From Angelobacter sp036557225 (lineage in GTDB: Bacteria; Acidobacteriota; Terriglobia; Terriglobales; Acidobacteriaceae), in NCBI GenBank assembly GCA_036557225.1, contig DATBHX010000037.1, forward strand, positions 4,813 to 68,812: 64,000 nucleotides of DNA, written 5' to 3'. Under the pieces are notes generated by a model. It saw nothing but the letters and a program-made list of their open reading frames with translations, was not told the origin of the DNA and did no database searches. Below, piece after piece: positions 50,088 to 59,274 of the stretch; positions within the stretch are counted from its first letter, which is position 1; each line of letters opens with the position of its first letter. The translations under genes and the position numbers were made by a program.

Positions 50088-51722
50088 ATGTCTCGTGGAA
50101 CTCGTCGTTCACTGTTCTTTGTCCTTCTCGTCATTCTCACCTGCGGTTTTATAGGTTCGGCCGCTTTCAGCCAGCGTAGCGGATCTCCCTACATGACCGG
50201 CGCTTCGGACTCCGATGTCCGCGACAGCCTGCGCCAGTTCTCGGAGATTTACAACCTGGTGGAACAGAATTACGCCGAGCCGGTGAATCCCGACAAAGCA
50301 ATTTATAACGGCGCGATCCCGGGCATGCTGCACGTGCTCGATCCGCACTCGAACTTCTTTGATCCCAAGTCGTACTCGCTGCTGCGCGAAGAGCAGAGCG
50401 GCAAATATTACGGCGTGGGCATGCAGATTGCTCCGCGGAACAACAAGATCATCGTAGTAGCGCCATTTGCCGGTACGCCGGCGTACAAGGCGGGCCTGCG
50501 CCCTGGTGATGTGATCATCGCCGTGGACGCCAAAGCCACGGACAACATGAGCGTGAGTGATGTGGCCGACCTGTTGAAAGGGCCGAAAGGGACCAACGTC
50601 CACATCTCGATTCTGCGCGAGAGCAATGATAAGCCGCTTGAGTTCAACGTGATTCGCGATGAGATTCCGCGCAACAGCGTTGACCTGAAATTCATGATCC
50701 GGCAAGGCGTTGGTTACATGCACGTGACCGCGTTCAATGAAACCACAGAGCAGGAAGTGGAAGACGCGTTGGCGAGCTTTGGCGATCTCAAGGGCCTGGT
50801 GCTCGATCTTCGCGGCAATCCCGGCGGACTGCTGAATGAAGGCGTAGGCGTGGCCGACAAGTTCCTCAAGAAAGGCCAGGTCATCGTTTCGCATCGCGGA
50901 CGCAGCTCACCGGAGAAGACCTACAAGGCGGCGCACGGCAACGGCGGCAAGGATTATCCGCTGGTGGTGCTGGTGAACCGCGGCACGGCTTCCGCGGCGG
51001 AGATTGTTTCCGGCGCGATCCAGGACCATGATCGCGGATTGATTGTGGGCGAAGTCACGTTCGGCAAAGGCCTGGTGCAGACGGTTTATCCGCTCTCTGA
51101 GAACACCGGACTGGCGCTGACGACAGCCAAGTACTATACGCCCAGCGGACGTCTGATTCAGCGGGACTACAACGGCGTCTCTCTCTACGACTACTACTAC
51201 GCACGCGAAGACGAGGACAATCCAAACAGCAACGCCAACACGAATTCGACCACGCCTTCGAAGGAAGTGAAGCTCACCGACAGCGGACGCACCATGTTCG
51301 GCGGCGGCGGCATTACTCCTGACGTGAAGATCAAGCCGTTCAAGACGACGAAGTTTGAAGATTCGCTGCTGGTCAAATACGCGTTCTTCAATTTCGCCAA
51401 GCACTATCTGGCAAACCGCCATATCGACAAGAACTTTGAAGTCACCGACGCGGTGATGCAGGAGTTCCGCAAGTTCCTTGATGCGGAGAAGATCCCCTAC
51501 ACCGAGGCCGATCTGAGCGAAGGCACCGATTACATCAAGTCGAGCATCAAGACGGAGATCTTTATCTCCGAGTTCGGCCAGGAAGAGGGACTGCGGGTGC
51601 GGGCGGAGAGCGATCCGCAGGTAGTTGCGGCGCTCAATATGTTGCCCAAAGCGAAAGAGCTGGCGGACAATGCCAAGAAAGTGCTGGCACAGCGCGCAGC
51701 GGCACAGCAGGCGAATCGATAA
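50088..51722 (+). CDS. S41 family C-terminal processing peptidase (CtpA/Prc-like)
   Basis: This 544-residue protein has a signal anchor (LFFVLLVILTCGFIGSAAF), an S41 N-terminal region (LVEQNYAEPVNPDKAIYNGA), a PDZ domain (about 105-185; GVGMQIAPRNNKIIVVAPFAGTP), and the catalytic core. The Ser lies in VNRGTASAAEIVSGAIQDH and the Lys in GEVTFGKGLVQTVYPL. Such proteases trim C-termini of periplasmic proteins and control cell-wall hydrolases. A C-terminal helical segment is specific. ATG at 50088 has AAGGA six bases upstream. A terminator follows. Confidence 0.93.
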   Translation: MSRGTRRSLFFVLLVILTCGFIGSAAFSQRSGSPYMTGASDSDVRDSLRQFSEIYNLVEQNYAEPVNPDKAIYNGAIPGMLHVLDPHSNFFDPKSYSLLREEQSGKYYGVGMQIAPRNNKIIVVAPFAGTPAYKAGLRPGDVIIAVDAKATDNMSVSDVADLLKGPKGTNVHISILRESNDKPLEFNVIRDEIPRNSVDLKFMIRQGVGYMHVTAFNETTEQEVEDALASFGDLKGLVLDLRGNPGGLLNEGVGVADKFLKKGQVIVSHRGRSSPEKTYKAAHGNGGKDYPLVVLVNRGTASAAEIVSGAIQDHDRGLIVGEVTFGKGLVQTVYPLSENTGLALTTAKYYTPSGRLIQRDYNGVSLYDYYYAREDEDNPNSNANTNSTTPSKEVKLTDSGRTMFGGGGITPDVKIKPFKTTKFEDSLLVKYAFFNFAKHYLANRHIDKNFEVTDAVMQEFRKFLDAEKIPYTEADLSEGTDYIKSSIKTEIFISEFGQEEGLRVRAESDPQVVAALNMLPKAKELADNAKKVLAQRAAAQQANR

Positions 51723-51739
51723 TCTGTTGCTTTGAAAGA

Positions 51740-51769
51740 AACGCCCGCCGGAAACGGTGGGCGTTTTTC
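51740..51769 (+). terminator. Intrinsic terminator after the S41 protease gene
   Basis: CGCCCGCCG (51742-51750) pairs with CGGTGGGCG (51755-51763) through one G-U pair and a GAAA tetraloop, extended by A-T pairs and followed by TTTTTC. Confidence 0.88.
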
Positions 51770-51941
51770 TTTGCAGCCAGGAAATCGCCGTGCAGCTATG
51801 AGAATGAGAGCCTTCCAATTCATCATGCGTTAACGATCCGCATTAATCCGCTTAGGTAATTTTCGTGCGCCTTTCAGCAGCAACTCTGTTCCAGAGTTGA
51901 TCATCCCATCTCGCGAGCTGTTCCCCCGGAGTAAGGCCCCC

Positions 51942-53783
51942 ATGAAGTACGTTCTAGCTGCTGTGCTTTTCCTCTCTCTCTCAACCTTCTGTTTCAGCCA
52001 GAGTTTTAACACGCAAAGTTACCCAATCGGTGGATTGGCCGGCCAGATTATTGCGGCTGACTTTAATGGCGACCATATCCCTGACATCGCAACCGTTAAC
52101 ACCGACACCAATAGCGTTTCCATTCTGATCAACAATGGCGATGGCACTTTCCGTCCACACGTGGATTTCGCCACCGGCCCCGGACCTAACGGGCTGGCTG
52201 CGGTGGATTGGAACAAGGACGGAAAGATGGACCTGGCGGTGTCCACCGGCGGAGCGGACGCGGCCCACAGCGTCTCAATCCTGCTGGGCAATGGCGACGG
52301 CACCTTCCAGCCTCACCATGACATGATCGGAGCGCCCCACGCAAACTCCATTGCCGTAGGCGACTTCAACGGTGACGGCAATCCTGACATCGCAACCTCC
52401 AGCAACAACCCGGTGAACGCGGTGCATGTAAGTCTTGGCAATGGCAAAGGCGGTGTGAAGGCGCAAAAGATTACCAGCGGTATCGGGATTGGCACGCAGC
52501 CGCCGCCCGATTCCAATACTTTTCTGCTCTCAAAAATCGCTAGAGCGGATTTCAATCGCGACGGCAAAGACGATCTGTACTACACCGAATGCTGCGACAC
52601 GTTTGTGATCGTGCAGCAGGGCGCATTTGGCGTGCTGGTGAGCAAGGGCGACGGCACGTTTAGCGACCACGTCATCACAGGGCCGATTGTTCCGCCAATT
52701 GACCTGAATGTGGTGGATATCAACCAAGACGGACTCTCCGACGCGATTTTGCCATTTGACGGCTGCTATGAACCCTGTGACGGCGTAAGCGTGCTCATTA
52801 ACAAGGGCGATGGCACTTTTGGCGGAGGCGCTGGATTTCCCGTGAACGTGGAGAATCCAGGGTTTCTTGTCGGAGGCACGGCATTCGACGTGGACGGCGA
52901 CGGCCATCAGGACTTCGTGCTTGTAGGCGACGATACAAACGATCCGTCATTTAATCCCGATAATGAGCAAATGACTCTGATCATCCAGAAACAGAATGCG
53001 GATGGAACATTCGCCAACCCACCGCAATTCGTAGGCGATCTTTCTTCTCAACTGATCACGGTGACCCTGAACGCGCCAATTGTGGAGAATCCATCTGTTG
53101 TTGTCGCCGATTTTAATCACGACGGCAAGCCTGATCTGGCCATGGTGAGCAAATTTGGCGGGCCGGTATTTGTGGTGCTCAACACCACTCCGCCCAGCGC
53201 ATGCAAGGTCAGCACGGTCGATCACACGGTTACGGTCTGTCATCCGTCGGACGGCGCTGTGGGGCTTTCACCGGTCCGTATCGTCTCTCACTTCACCTCG
53301 TCCACGCCTCCCAGCGTGAGCCAGATCTATCTCGACGACAAGCTGGTATTTCAAGGTGCCGGCGGCAGCATCGATAAGAACCTTGCTCTAGCACCCGGCG
53401 AGCACCGGTTGGAGGTCAAATCCTGGAGCAATGGCAAGCCTTTCCGCAATGATTTTTCTGTCTCGACCCCAAGGTCGATTCCGGCGACGGTTCCGCCTTG
53501 TTCGGAAAGCACAAACTTTGCCGTGAACATCTGTTCGCCGGGACAAAAAGCCTCGGTCGACGCTCCGGTGCATGTGGTGGCCGCGGCCAAGTCGACTGCA
53601 CCGATCACGACCATGCAAATCTATCTCGATAACAAAGAGGTGTTCCATTCGCCGAACAGCACTCTGATTGAAACCGATGTGCCGATGGCGTCCGGGTCGC
53701 ATCTGCTGGTGGTAAAAGCATTTGACAGCACGGGCAGACATTTTTCCAGCAGCAGGAACATTACGGTGCCGACGGTGCCGTAG
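51942..53783 (+). CDS. Secreted VCBS/FG-GAP repeat protein with C-terminal Ig-like domains
   Basis: This 613-residue exported protein has a signal peptide (VLAAVLFLSLSTFCFSQ). The N-terminal 400 residues are FG-GAP/VCBS blades, each with a calcium-loop motif of the DFNGDHIPD, DWNKDGKMD, DFNGDGNPD, DFNRDGKDD, DINQDGLSD and DFNHDGKPD type. Two Ig-like domains follow (about 430-520 and 525-613), each opening with a Cys-containing strand (TVTVCHPSDG, AVNICSPGQK). It is probably an adhesin-like or surface binding protein; no catalytic residues are seen. Start chosen at ATG 51942 with AAGG nearby. Confidence 0.87.
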   Translation: MKYVLAAVLFLSLSTFCFSQSFNTQSYPIGGLAGQIIAADFNGDHIPDIATVNTDTNSVSILINNGDGTFRPHVDFATGPGPNGLAAVDWNKDGKMDLAVSTGGADAAHSVSILLGNGDGTFQPHHDMIGAPHANSIAVGDFNGDGNPDIATSSNNPVNAVHVSLGNGKGGVKAQKITSGIGIGTQPPPDSNTFLLSKIARADFNRDGKDDLYYTECCDTFVIVQQGAFGVLVSKGDGTFSDHVITGPIVPPIDLNVVDINQDGLSDAILPFDGCYEPCDGVSVLINKGDGTFGGGAGFPVNVENPGFLVGGTAFDVDGDGHQDFVLVGDDTNDPSFNPDNEQMTLIIQKQNADGTFANPPQFVGDLSSQLITVTLNAPIVENPSVVVADFNHDGKPDLAMVSKFGGPVFVVLNTTPPSACKVSTVDHTVTVCHPSDGAVGLSPVRIVSHFTSSTPPSVSQIYLDDKLVFQGAGGSIDKNLALAPGEHRLEVKSWSNGKPFRNDFSVSTPRSIPATVPPCSESTNFAVNICSPGQKASVDAPVHVVAAAKSTAPITTMQIYLDNKEVFHSPNSTLIETDVPMASGSHLLVVKAFDSTGRHFSSSRNITVPTVP

Positions 53784-53809
53784 CAGAGGTTGTAGCCTGG
53801 TTATGAACT

Positions 53810-53832
53810 CGCCCGCCGCAAGGCGGGCGGGT
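53810..53832 (+). terminator. Stem-loop between convergent genes
   Basis: CGCCCGCC (53810-53817) and GGCGGGCG (53822-53829) enclose a GCAA tetraloop. The following GGTTTGTGT is a weak T-tract. It lies between the VCBS gene and the convergent kinase gene. Confidence 0.65.
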
Positions 53833-53872
53833 TTGTGTGCGGCAATCGGCAGCCAGTGACGGAAGTCCCTGG

Positions 53873-55678
53873 TCAGGTGCTTGGTAGAAAAACGCTCACC
53901 GCGGTACCTCGTCTTAGAGAATTCTGGCTGCTGCGAATCGTAATATATCCTCTGTATTTTTCTGCCAGTTGTTTCACCACCCAGAGTCCGAGCCCGGTAC
54001 CCACATTCTCTTTCGTGGTAAAAAACGGCTGAAAAACCCGGTTCATATTTTCAGCATTGATTCCCTGCCCGTCATCGAGGACTGTCATTCTGATACCCGG
54101 TTTCTGGCCATTGCGCCAGTCGCTGGAGCGGGAAACCCGCATCTTGACAGTTCCGTTCTGCCCGACAGCATCCAGGGAATTGGAAAGCAGGTTCGACAGG
54201 ATCTGGCGGATCTCGCCATCACTTCCCATCAGGATGGCGTCGTCGGCGCTCTTGATTGAGAGCTTCACTCCTTTGTTGCGCAGTCTGGGCTCATACAGAA
54301 ACGCCAGGTCGTTCAGGAGGCGGCCAAACTCGATTCTTGACGCTGAATTTCCGCTTTTGTAGAAGCCCAGCGTCCTCTTTGTTATCTCAGCCGCATGGCG
54401 AAGCTCCTGCCCTGCCATGCCCAGAAATTCCAGGTCTTTTGGGTCCGTTGTTTTGGAGGAAACAGCGTAAATGAGGTTAAGGGCCGCTTGCAGGGGATTA
54501 TTGATTTCATGGGCAATCGTTGCGGAAAGCCGGCCCAGCGCCGCCAGCTTCTCTTCCGCCACCAGGGCCTGTTCCAGCCGTTTTGACTCGGTAACGTCTC
54601 GTGTGACTCCAATCAGCTGTTTTGATCTAGGCTCGGCTATTGACCGTACGATCTCGCGCAGCCAGACCGTCTGCCCATCGGCTTTGATGAAGCGATAGTC
54701 AAGTTGGGACGCTTCATTGGTTTGGGCCACCAATGCATAGCATGATTTGACAGACTGAGCATCTTCGGGATGAATGCGTTCCGTCCATAGCGCGGCGTGT
54801 TCTGCCGAATTCATATTGCTTCCAAAAACCCGTTCAGCTCCGGAACTGACGAAGTTCAGACGCAGAGTCTGCGCTTCCGCCCGCCAGAGGACAAGGTCTA
54901 CTGATTCCAGTACATGCCGGTAAAGCCGTTCAAAAGATAGTTTGCGATCCAACCAGGAGGTAAGCAACGCCGCCGCCAGCACCAGCAGCGTGGCCGAAAC
55001 AATTCCCGCCAAGGCCAATTCGGAAACACTCACCGTACTGGACATTGGCGTGGCCATGTCTGAAGCGGTGAAGGTCGCGGCGGCCATCGCCGTATAATGC
55101 ATGCTTGCAATGCCCGAACCCATCACGATTGCTGCCAGGAATTTCAGCCAGCCATAGATCTGCTGGGGCTTGCGAAAATAGAACATGAGCCCAAGCGCAA
55201 GACAAGAAAATGTAATGGCAACGATGAGAGACAGGAGCACCAGAACGGCTGAGTAGTGATGGATCATCTGCCCGCGCATGGCTACCATTCCAATGTAGTG
55301 CATGGCGCCAATGGCGGCGCCCATCGCCAACCCGCCCAATAACAACTGCTGAAGTGAGAGTTTGTCCCCCGCGACAATCAGCAGCGCAATCGCCGCCCCG
55401 AGTACAGAAGCCGCCAGCGAAAGCAGCACCATCGGCACGTGATAAACAACCGTAACGGGTAAGCTGAAAGCCAGCATTCCCGTGTAGTGCATTGACCAGA
55501 TGCCGGTCCCCATTGCGATGGCCCCGCCACCAAGCCATCCAAATCGCCTGGCGTCCTTGTATGCTGCAATCCGGCCGGCAAGATTAAACGCCGCGTACGA
55601 GGCCATCGCCGCGATAACAAATGACAGGCCGACCAAGCTGAAATTGTAGGAGTGAAGTAAACGCTGTCCTGGCAACAT
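53873..55678 (-). CDS. MHYT-domain membrane sensor histidine kinase
   Basis: This 601-residue protein has an N-terminal MHYT sensor with six or seven helices. It carries three MHY(T/I) motifs (IWSMHYTGM, IGAMHYIGMVAM, IASMHYTAMAA) thought to bind copper and sense a gas such as O2, CO or NO. A PAS domain (about 260-360) follows, then the HisKA H-box (LSATIAHEINNPLQAALN) and the HATPase core with LSNLLSNSLDAVGQ, TVLDDGQGIN and VGTGLGLWVVKQLAEK. It should autophosphorylate on His. No response regulator is adjacent. It is of normal length and is alone in its transcription unit. Confidence 0.92.
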   Translation of the reverse strand: MLPGQRLLHSYNFSLVGLSFVIAAMASYAAFNLAGRIAAYKDARRFGWLGGGAIAMGTGIWSMHYTGMLAFSLPVTVVYHVPMVLLSLAASVLGAAIALLIVAGDKLSLQQLLLGGLAMGAAIGAMHYIGMVAMRGQMIHHYSAVLVLLSLIVAITFSCLALGLMFYFRKPQQIYGWLKFLAAIVMGSGIASMHYTAMAAATFTASDMATPMSSTVSVSELALAGIVSATLLVLAAALLTSWLDRKLSFERLYRHVLESVDLVLWRAEAQTLRLNFVSSGAERVFGSNMNSAEHAALWTERIHPEDAQSVKSCYALVAQTNEASQLDYRFIKADGQTVWLREIVRSIAEPRSKQLIGVTRDVTESKRLEQALVAEEKLAALGRLSATIAHEINNPLQAALNLIYAVSSKTTDPKDLEFLGMAGQELRHAAEITKRTLGFYKSGNSASRIEFGRLLNDLAFLYEPRLRNKGVKLSIKSADDAILMGSDGEIRQILSNLLSNSLDAVGQNGTVKMRVSRSSDWRNGQKPGIRMTVLDDGQGINAENMNRVFQPFFTTKENVGTGLGLWVVKQLAEKYRGYITIRSSQNSLRRGTAVSVFLPST

Positions 55679-56180
55679 GGGAGCACCCCACGGAAATCGG
55701 TATACGAATGCGGACTGGGTACAGCGAAGTGGCTACCGGCTAATCCTCAATTTGAACCATGGTAGCACTCGTTCAGCGTCAGTGCCACACGATCGTGGTC
55801 TGCCGGAATTTGGCCTCGTTTCGCTGTGCGTGACTCTCCTCTTGATGGCTCTTTGATACAAAGATCGACTACTTCTCTGGTACGAATTAAGCACAGCCTT
55901 AAACATGTGATCTGTGCGGCCGGTGGTTCCTGAGTACTCCACAGTTTGTGCTGCCGCCTGCCTGCCACCAACGATGCGCGGCCCACAGCTGCTCTGGCGC
56001 CGGCCGCCGCTTATGGCAACGGAGAAGCAAATCTATTCCTCGACGGTAATAGGCTGAGCCCCGCTAAGCCACTCAAAAGACGGCTGAAGCCTGGCGGGAA
56101 GGAACCCCATCTAATGTGTTAGGCTTTATTTTGTGTAACTTTGCGCTCATTGCAGAGTAGCTCCTAAGGGAAAAACAGAC
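55679..56180. other. Intergenic region upstream of secA with a foldable segment
   Basis: These 502 bases separate the divergent kinase and secA genes. Positions about 56059-56098 can fold: CCCGC (56060-56064) with GCGGG (56094-56098), enclosing AGCC (56067-56070) with GGCT (56082-56085). No riboswitch family is recognised. Minus-strand ORFs of 60-80 codons to the left are Arg/Ser-rich and unconvincing. Confidence 0.4.
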
Positions 56181-59100
56181 TTGATAGGACAAACGCTAGC
56201 CAAGGTTTTTGGCACCAGTAATGAACGGGCGGTCAAGAAGATACAGCCGTTGGTGAATGAAATCAACGCGCTTGAGCCGCAGATGAAGCAGCTCACGGAC
56301 GAGCAGCTGCGCGCCAAGACGCAAGAATTTCGCGCCAAGGTCAAGGAACGGCTGAAAGAGGTTGAGGAAGAGATCTCGCAGATTACCGAAGAGCTGAAGA
56401 AGTCTTCAGAGGGCGAGACCACCACCGAGTTGGAAGAGCTCAATAAGCGGCGGGGCGAAGCCAAGCAGCAGGTGCTGGATGAGATCCTGCCGGAGGCGTT
56501 TGCCGTGTGCCGCGAGGCCGGCCGCCGCGTCTTGAACATGCGCCACTTCGACGTACAGCTGATCGGCGGCGTCGTACTGCACCAGGGCAAGATTTCAGAA
56601 ATGAAGACCGGCGAGGGTAAAACTCTCGTTGCAACGTTGCCGGTTTATCTGAACGCGCTTAGCGGCGACGGCGTCCACGTGGTAACGGTCAACGACTACC
56701 TGGCCAAACGCGACTCAGAGTGGATGGGCAAGATTTACCGCTTCCTGGGGCTGAGCGTGGGCGTGATTGTGCACGACCTGGATGATGACGAGCGTCGCGA
56801 AGCCTACGCCGCCGACGTGACCTACGGCACCAACAACGAATTTGGCTTCGACTACCTACGCGACAACATGAAGTTTGACCTGGCGGAGTGCGTGCAGCGC
56901 GGGCATAGCTTCGGCATCGTAGACGAAGTTGACTCGATCCTGATTGATGAAGCCAGAACGCCGTTGATCATCAGTGGCGCTACGGATGAATCGACCGACA
57001 AGTACGACCGCGCCAACCGAGTAGTGCCGCACCTGGAGAAAGGCGAGGAGATCGAGAAGCCACCGGGAGAGCCGAAAGAATATACCGGCGACTACGTGAT
57101 CGATGAAAAGCACAAGAACTCGACGATCACCGACCAGGGCTGGGAGAAAGTGGAGCGGCTGCTGGGAATCGAGAACATCGCGGACCCGGAGAACTGGGCG
57201 ATGAAGCACCACGTGGAAACCGCGGTGAAGGCGCATGCCATGTATCGCCGCGACGTTGAATACGTGGTAAAGGACGGCGAAGTCATCATCGTGGACGAAT
57301 TCACGGGACGCCTGATGCCGGGCCGCCGCTGGTCTGACGGTTTGCATCAGGCCGTGGAAGCCAAGGAGGGCGTGAAGATCGAACGCGAAACGCAGACGCT
57401 GGCGACGGTCACCTTCCAGAATTATTTCCGCATGTACAAAAAGCTGGCGGGAATGACCGGAACCGCCGAAACCGAGGCGGCGGAGTTCGACAAGATCTAC
57501 AAGCTTCTGGTGGTGGTGATTCCGACGAATCGAAAATTGCTGCGTGTTGAGAACCCTGACATTGTTTATCGTACGGAGAAGGAAAAATATTTTGCTGTGG
57601 CGGATGAGGTGCAGAAGATCGGCACGGAAGGCCGGCCAGTGCTGGTGGGCACCACGTCGGTTGAGAAATCCGAGCGTTTGTCTGACCTGCTGAAGAAGAA
57701 GCAGGTCAAGCACGTGGTGCTGAACGCCAAATACCACGAAAAAGAAGCCGAGATTGTGGCCCAGGCGGGCCGGCTCGGCCAGGTGACGATCGCAACGAAC
57801 ATGGCAGGCCGCGGCACCGATATTCTGCTGGGCGGCAATCCGGAGTTCATGGCGCGCCAGGAGACGGTGAAAAAAGGCATCGCGCAACAGTTGCGCACGG
57901 CCGGCGGCGAGGTGGCGCTGGAGCAGGACACTTCGGAAAACATTGTCTTCTACTACAACAGCCTTGAATACAAGTGCCCGGCGGACAAGTGGAATGAGAT
58001 TTACGGCAAGTACAAGAACGAAGCAGACGCCGAGCACGACCAAGTTGTAGCCGTGGGCGGCCTGCACATTCTGGGCACTGAGCGCCACGAGGCCCGCCGC
58101 ATCGATAACCAGCTTCGCGGACGCGCCGGACGCCAGGGGGATCCCGGGTCGTCGCGCTTTTTCCTGTCGCTGGAAGACGACCTGATGCGCATCTTCGCCA
58201 AGCAGTGGGTTTCAAACCTGTTGCAGCGGCTGGGCATGGAAGAAGGTGTGCCGATTGAGTCAAAGCTGATTTCGCGCCGCATTGAGGCCGCGCAGAAGGC
58301 CGTGGAAGCGCAGAACTTTGAATCGCGCAAACACGTGCTGGAATATGACGATGTAATGAACAAACAACGCGTCGCGGTCTATGGGCTGCGCAAGGAGCTG
58401 CTGGCGGGAATCGACCAGAAAGAGCTGATCCTGGACGACTACGTCGCCGCAATGGTGGCGGATGCGCTGGACCGCTTTGCACCGCGCAACGTCCACGCAG
58501 ACCAGTGGGACACGGAAGGCCTCAACAAATATCTGGTCGAGCAATTTGGGCTGGACATGGAGAAGCAAGGCATTGATGCCGACCAGCTCAATCGCCAGGA
58601 ACTGGGTGACGCGATCTTTGAAAAGCTGAAAGAGCTTTACGATGCGAAAGAGAAACAGATTGGCGCCGATGCGATGCGGTATCACGAGCGCATGATCATG
58701 CTCAGCGTGCTGGATACACAGTGGAAAGACCACCTGCTGGCGATGGACCACTTGAAGGAAGGTATCGGGCTGCGCGGGTATGGACAGCATGATCCGCTGG
58801 TGGAGTATAAACGCGAGTCGTTCGATATGTTTGAGAACATGATGCGACGCTCGCAGGAAGATACGGTCCGTTATCTGTTCCACATGCAGATCATGGAAAC
58901 ACCAGTAGCCCAGCAGGCGACTGCAGCGCCTGTTGACGGCAACCAGGAGCTGCCGGCGGCGCCGCCGCGCAAGCGCGCTTCTACGTCCATGGATGATCTG
59001 GAGGCGCAATTCCAGCGTCGCAAGAAGAAAGAGCTGGAGCAGGCGCGCATGGCGGGATCGAATGGAAGCACGTCGCCACGGCAGGTCGTGCGCGGACAAG

Positions 59101-59183
59101 CCAAGGTCGGGAGAAATGATCCTTGTCCGTGTGGATCGGGCAAGAAATATAAGAAGTGCCATGGCGCGGGGACGACCGCGTAG
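56181..59183 (+). CDS. secA: Protein translocase ATPase SecA
   Basis: SecA drives preproteins through SecYEG. This 1000-residue protein has Walker A (SEMKTGEGKTLVA), Walker B-like (DEVDSILIDEARTPLIISG), the preprotein cross-linking domain, helical scaffold and wing domains, and a C-terminal zinc-binding SEC-C tail (RNDPCPCGSGKKYKKCHG). A charged, Glu/Lys-rich segment of about 45 residues after position 45 (VKERLKEVEEEISQITEELK) is an insert compared with the shorter SecA of E. coli. A TTG start at 56181 with AAGGGA some ten bases upstream is used; no ATG fits. Confidence 0.95.
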   Translation: MIGQTLAKVFGTSNERAVKKIQPLVNEINALEPQMKQLTDEQLRAKTQEFRAKVKERLKEVEEEISQITEELKKSSEGETTTELEELNKRRGEAKQQVLDEILPEAFAVCREAGRRVLNMRHFDVQLIGGVVLHQGKISEMKTGEGKTLVATLPVYLNALSGDGVHVVTVNDYLAKRDSEWMGKIYRFLGLSVGVIVHDLDDDERREAYAADVTYGTNNEFGFDYLRDNMKFDLAECVQRGHSFGIVDEVDSILIDEARTPLIISGATDESTDKYDRANRVVPHLEKGEEIEKPPGEPKEYTGDYVIDEKHKNSTITDQGWEKVERLLGIENIADPENWAMKHHVETAVKAHAMYRRDVEYVVKDGEVIIVDEFTGRLMPGRRWSDGLHQAVEAKEGVKIERETQTLATVTFQNYFRMYKKLAGMTGTAETEAAEFDKIYKLLVVVIPTNRKLLRVENPDIVYRTEKEKYFAVADEVQKIGTEGRPVLVGTTSVEKSERLSDLLKKKQVKHVVLNAKYHEKEAEIVAQAGRLGQVTIATNMAGRGTDILLGGNPEFMARQETVKKGIAQQLRTAGGEVALEQDTSENIVFYYNSLEYKCPADKWNEIYGKYKNEADAEHDQVVAVGGLHILGTERHEARRIDNQLRGRAGRQGDPGSSRFFLSLEDDLMRIFAKQWVSNLLQRLGMEEGVPIESKLISRRIEAAQKAVEAQNFESRKHVLEYDDVMNKQRVAVYGLRKELLAGIDQKELILDDYVAAMVADALDRFAPRNVHADQWDTEGLNKYLVEQFGLDMEKQGIDADQLNRQELGDAIFEKLKELYDAKEKQIGADAMRYHERMIMLSVLDTQWKDHLLAMDHLKEGIGLRGYGQHDPLVEYKRESFDMFENMMRRSQEDTVRYLFHMQIMETPVAQQATAAPVDGNQELPAAPPRKRASTSMDDLEAQFQRRKKKELEQARMAGSNGSTSPRQVVRGQAKVGRNDPCPCGSGKKYKKCHGAGTTA

Positions 59184-59228
59184 TTCTGAGCAAGGATCCC
59201 GAAAAGTTTCGTAGATACCCATCAAAGT

Positions 59229-59260
59229 AAAAGAGGTGCAGCGTCGCTGCACCTCTTTTT
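59229..59260. terminator. Bidirectional terminator between secA and pnp
   Basis: AAAAGAGGTGCAGC (59229-59242) pairs with GCTGCACCTCTTTT (59246-59259) in a 14-bp stem with a GTC loop, ending in T. An A-run on the other side lets it serve both convergent genes. Confidence 0.92.
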
Positions 59261-59274
59261 ATGTTTTACTTCGT

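Noticed and set aside
55733..55986. Two overlapping minus-strand ORFs of 69 and 79 codons upstream of secA
   Set aside because: They overlap in different frames, are Arg/Ser-rich, lack ribosome sites and resemble no family.
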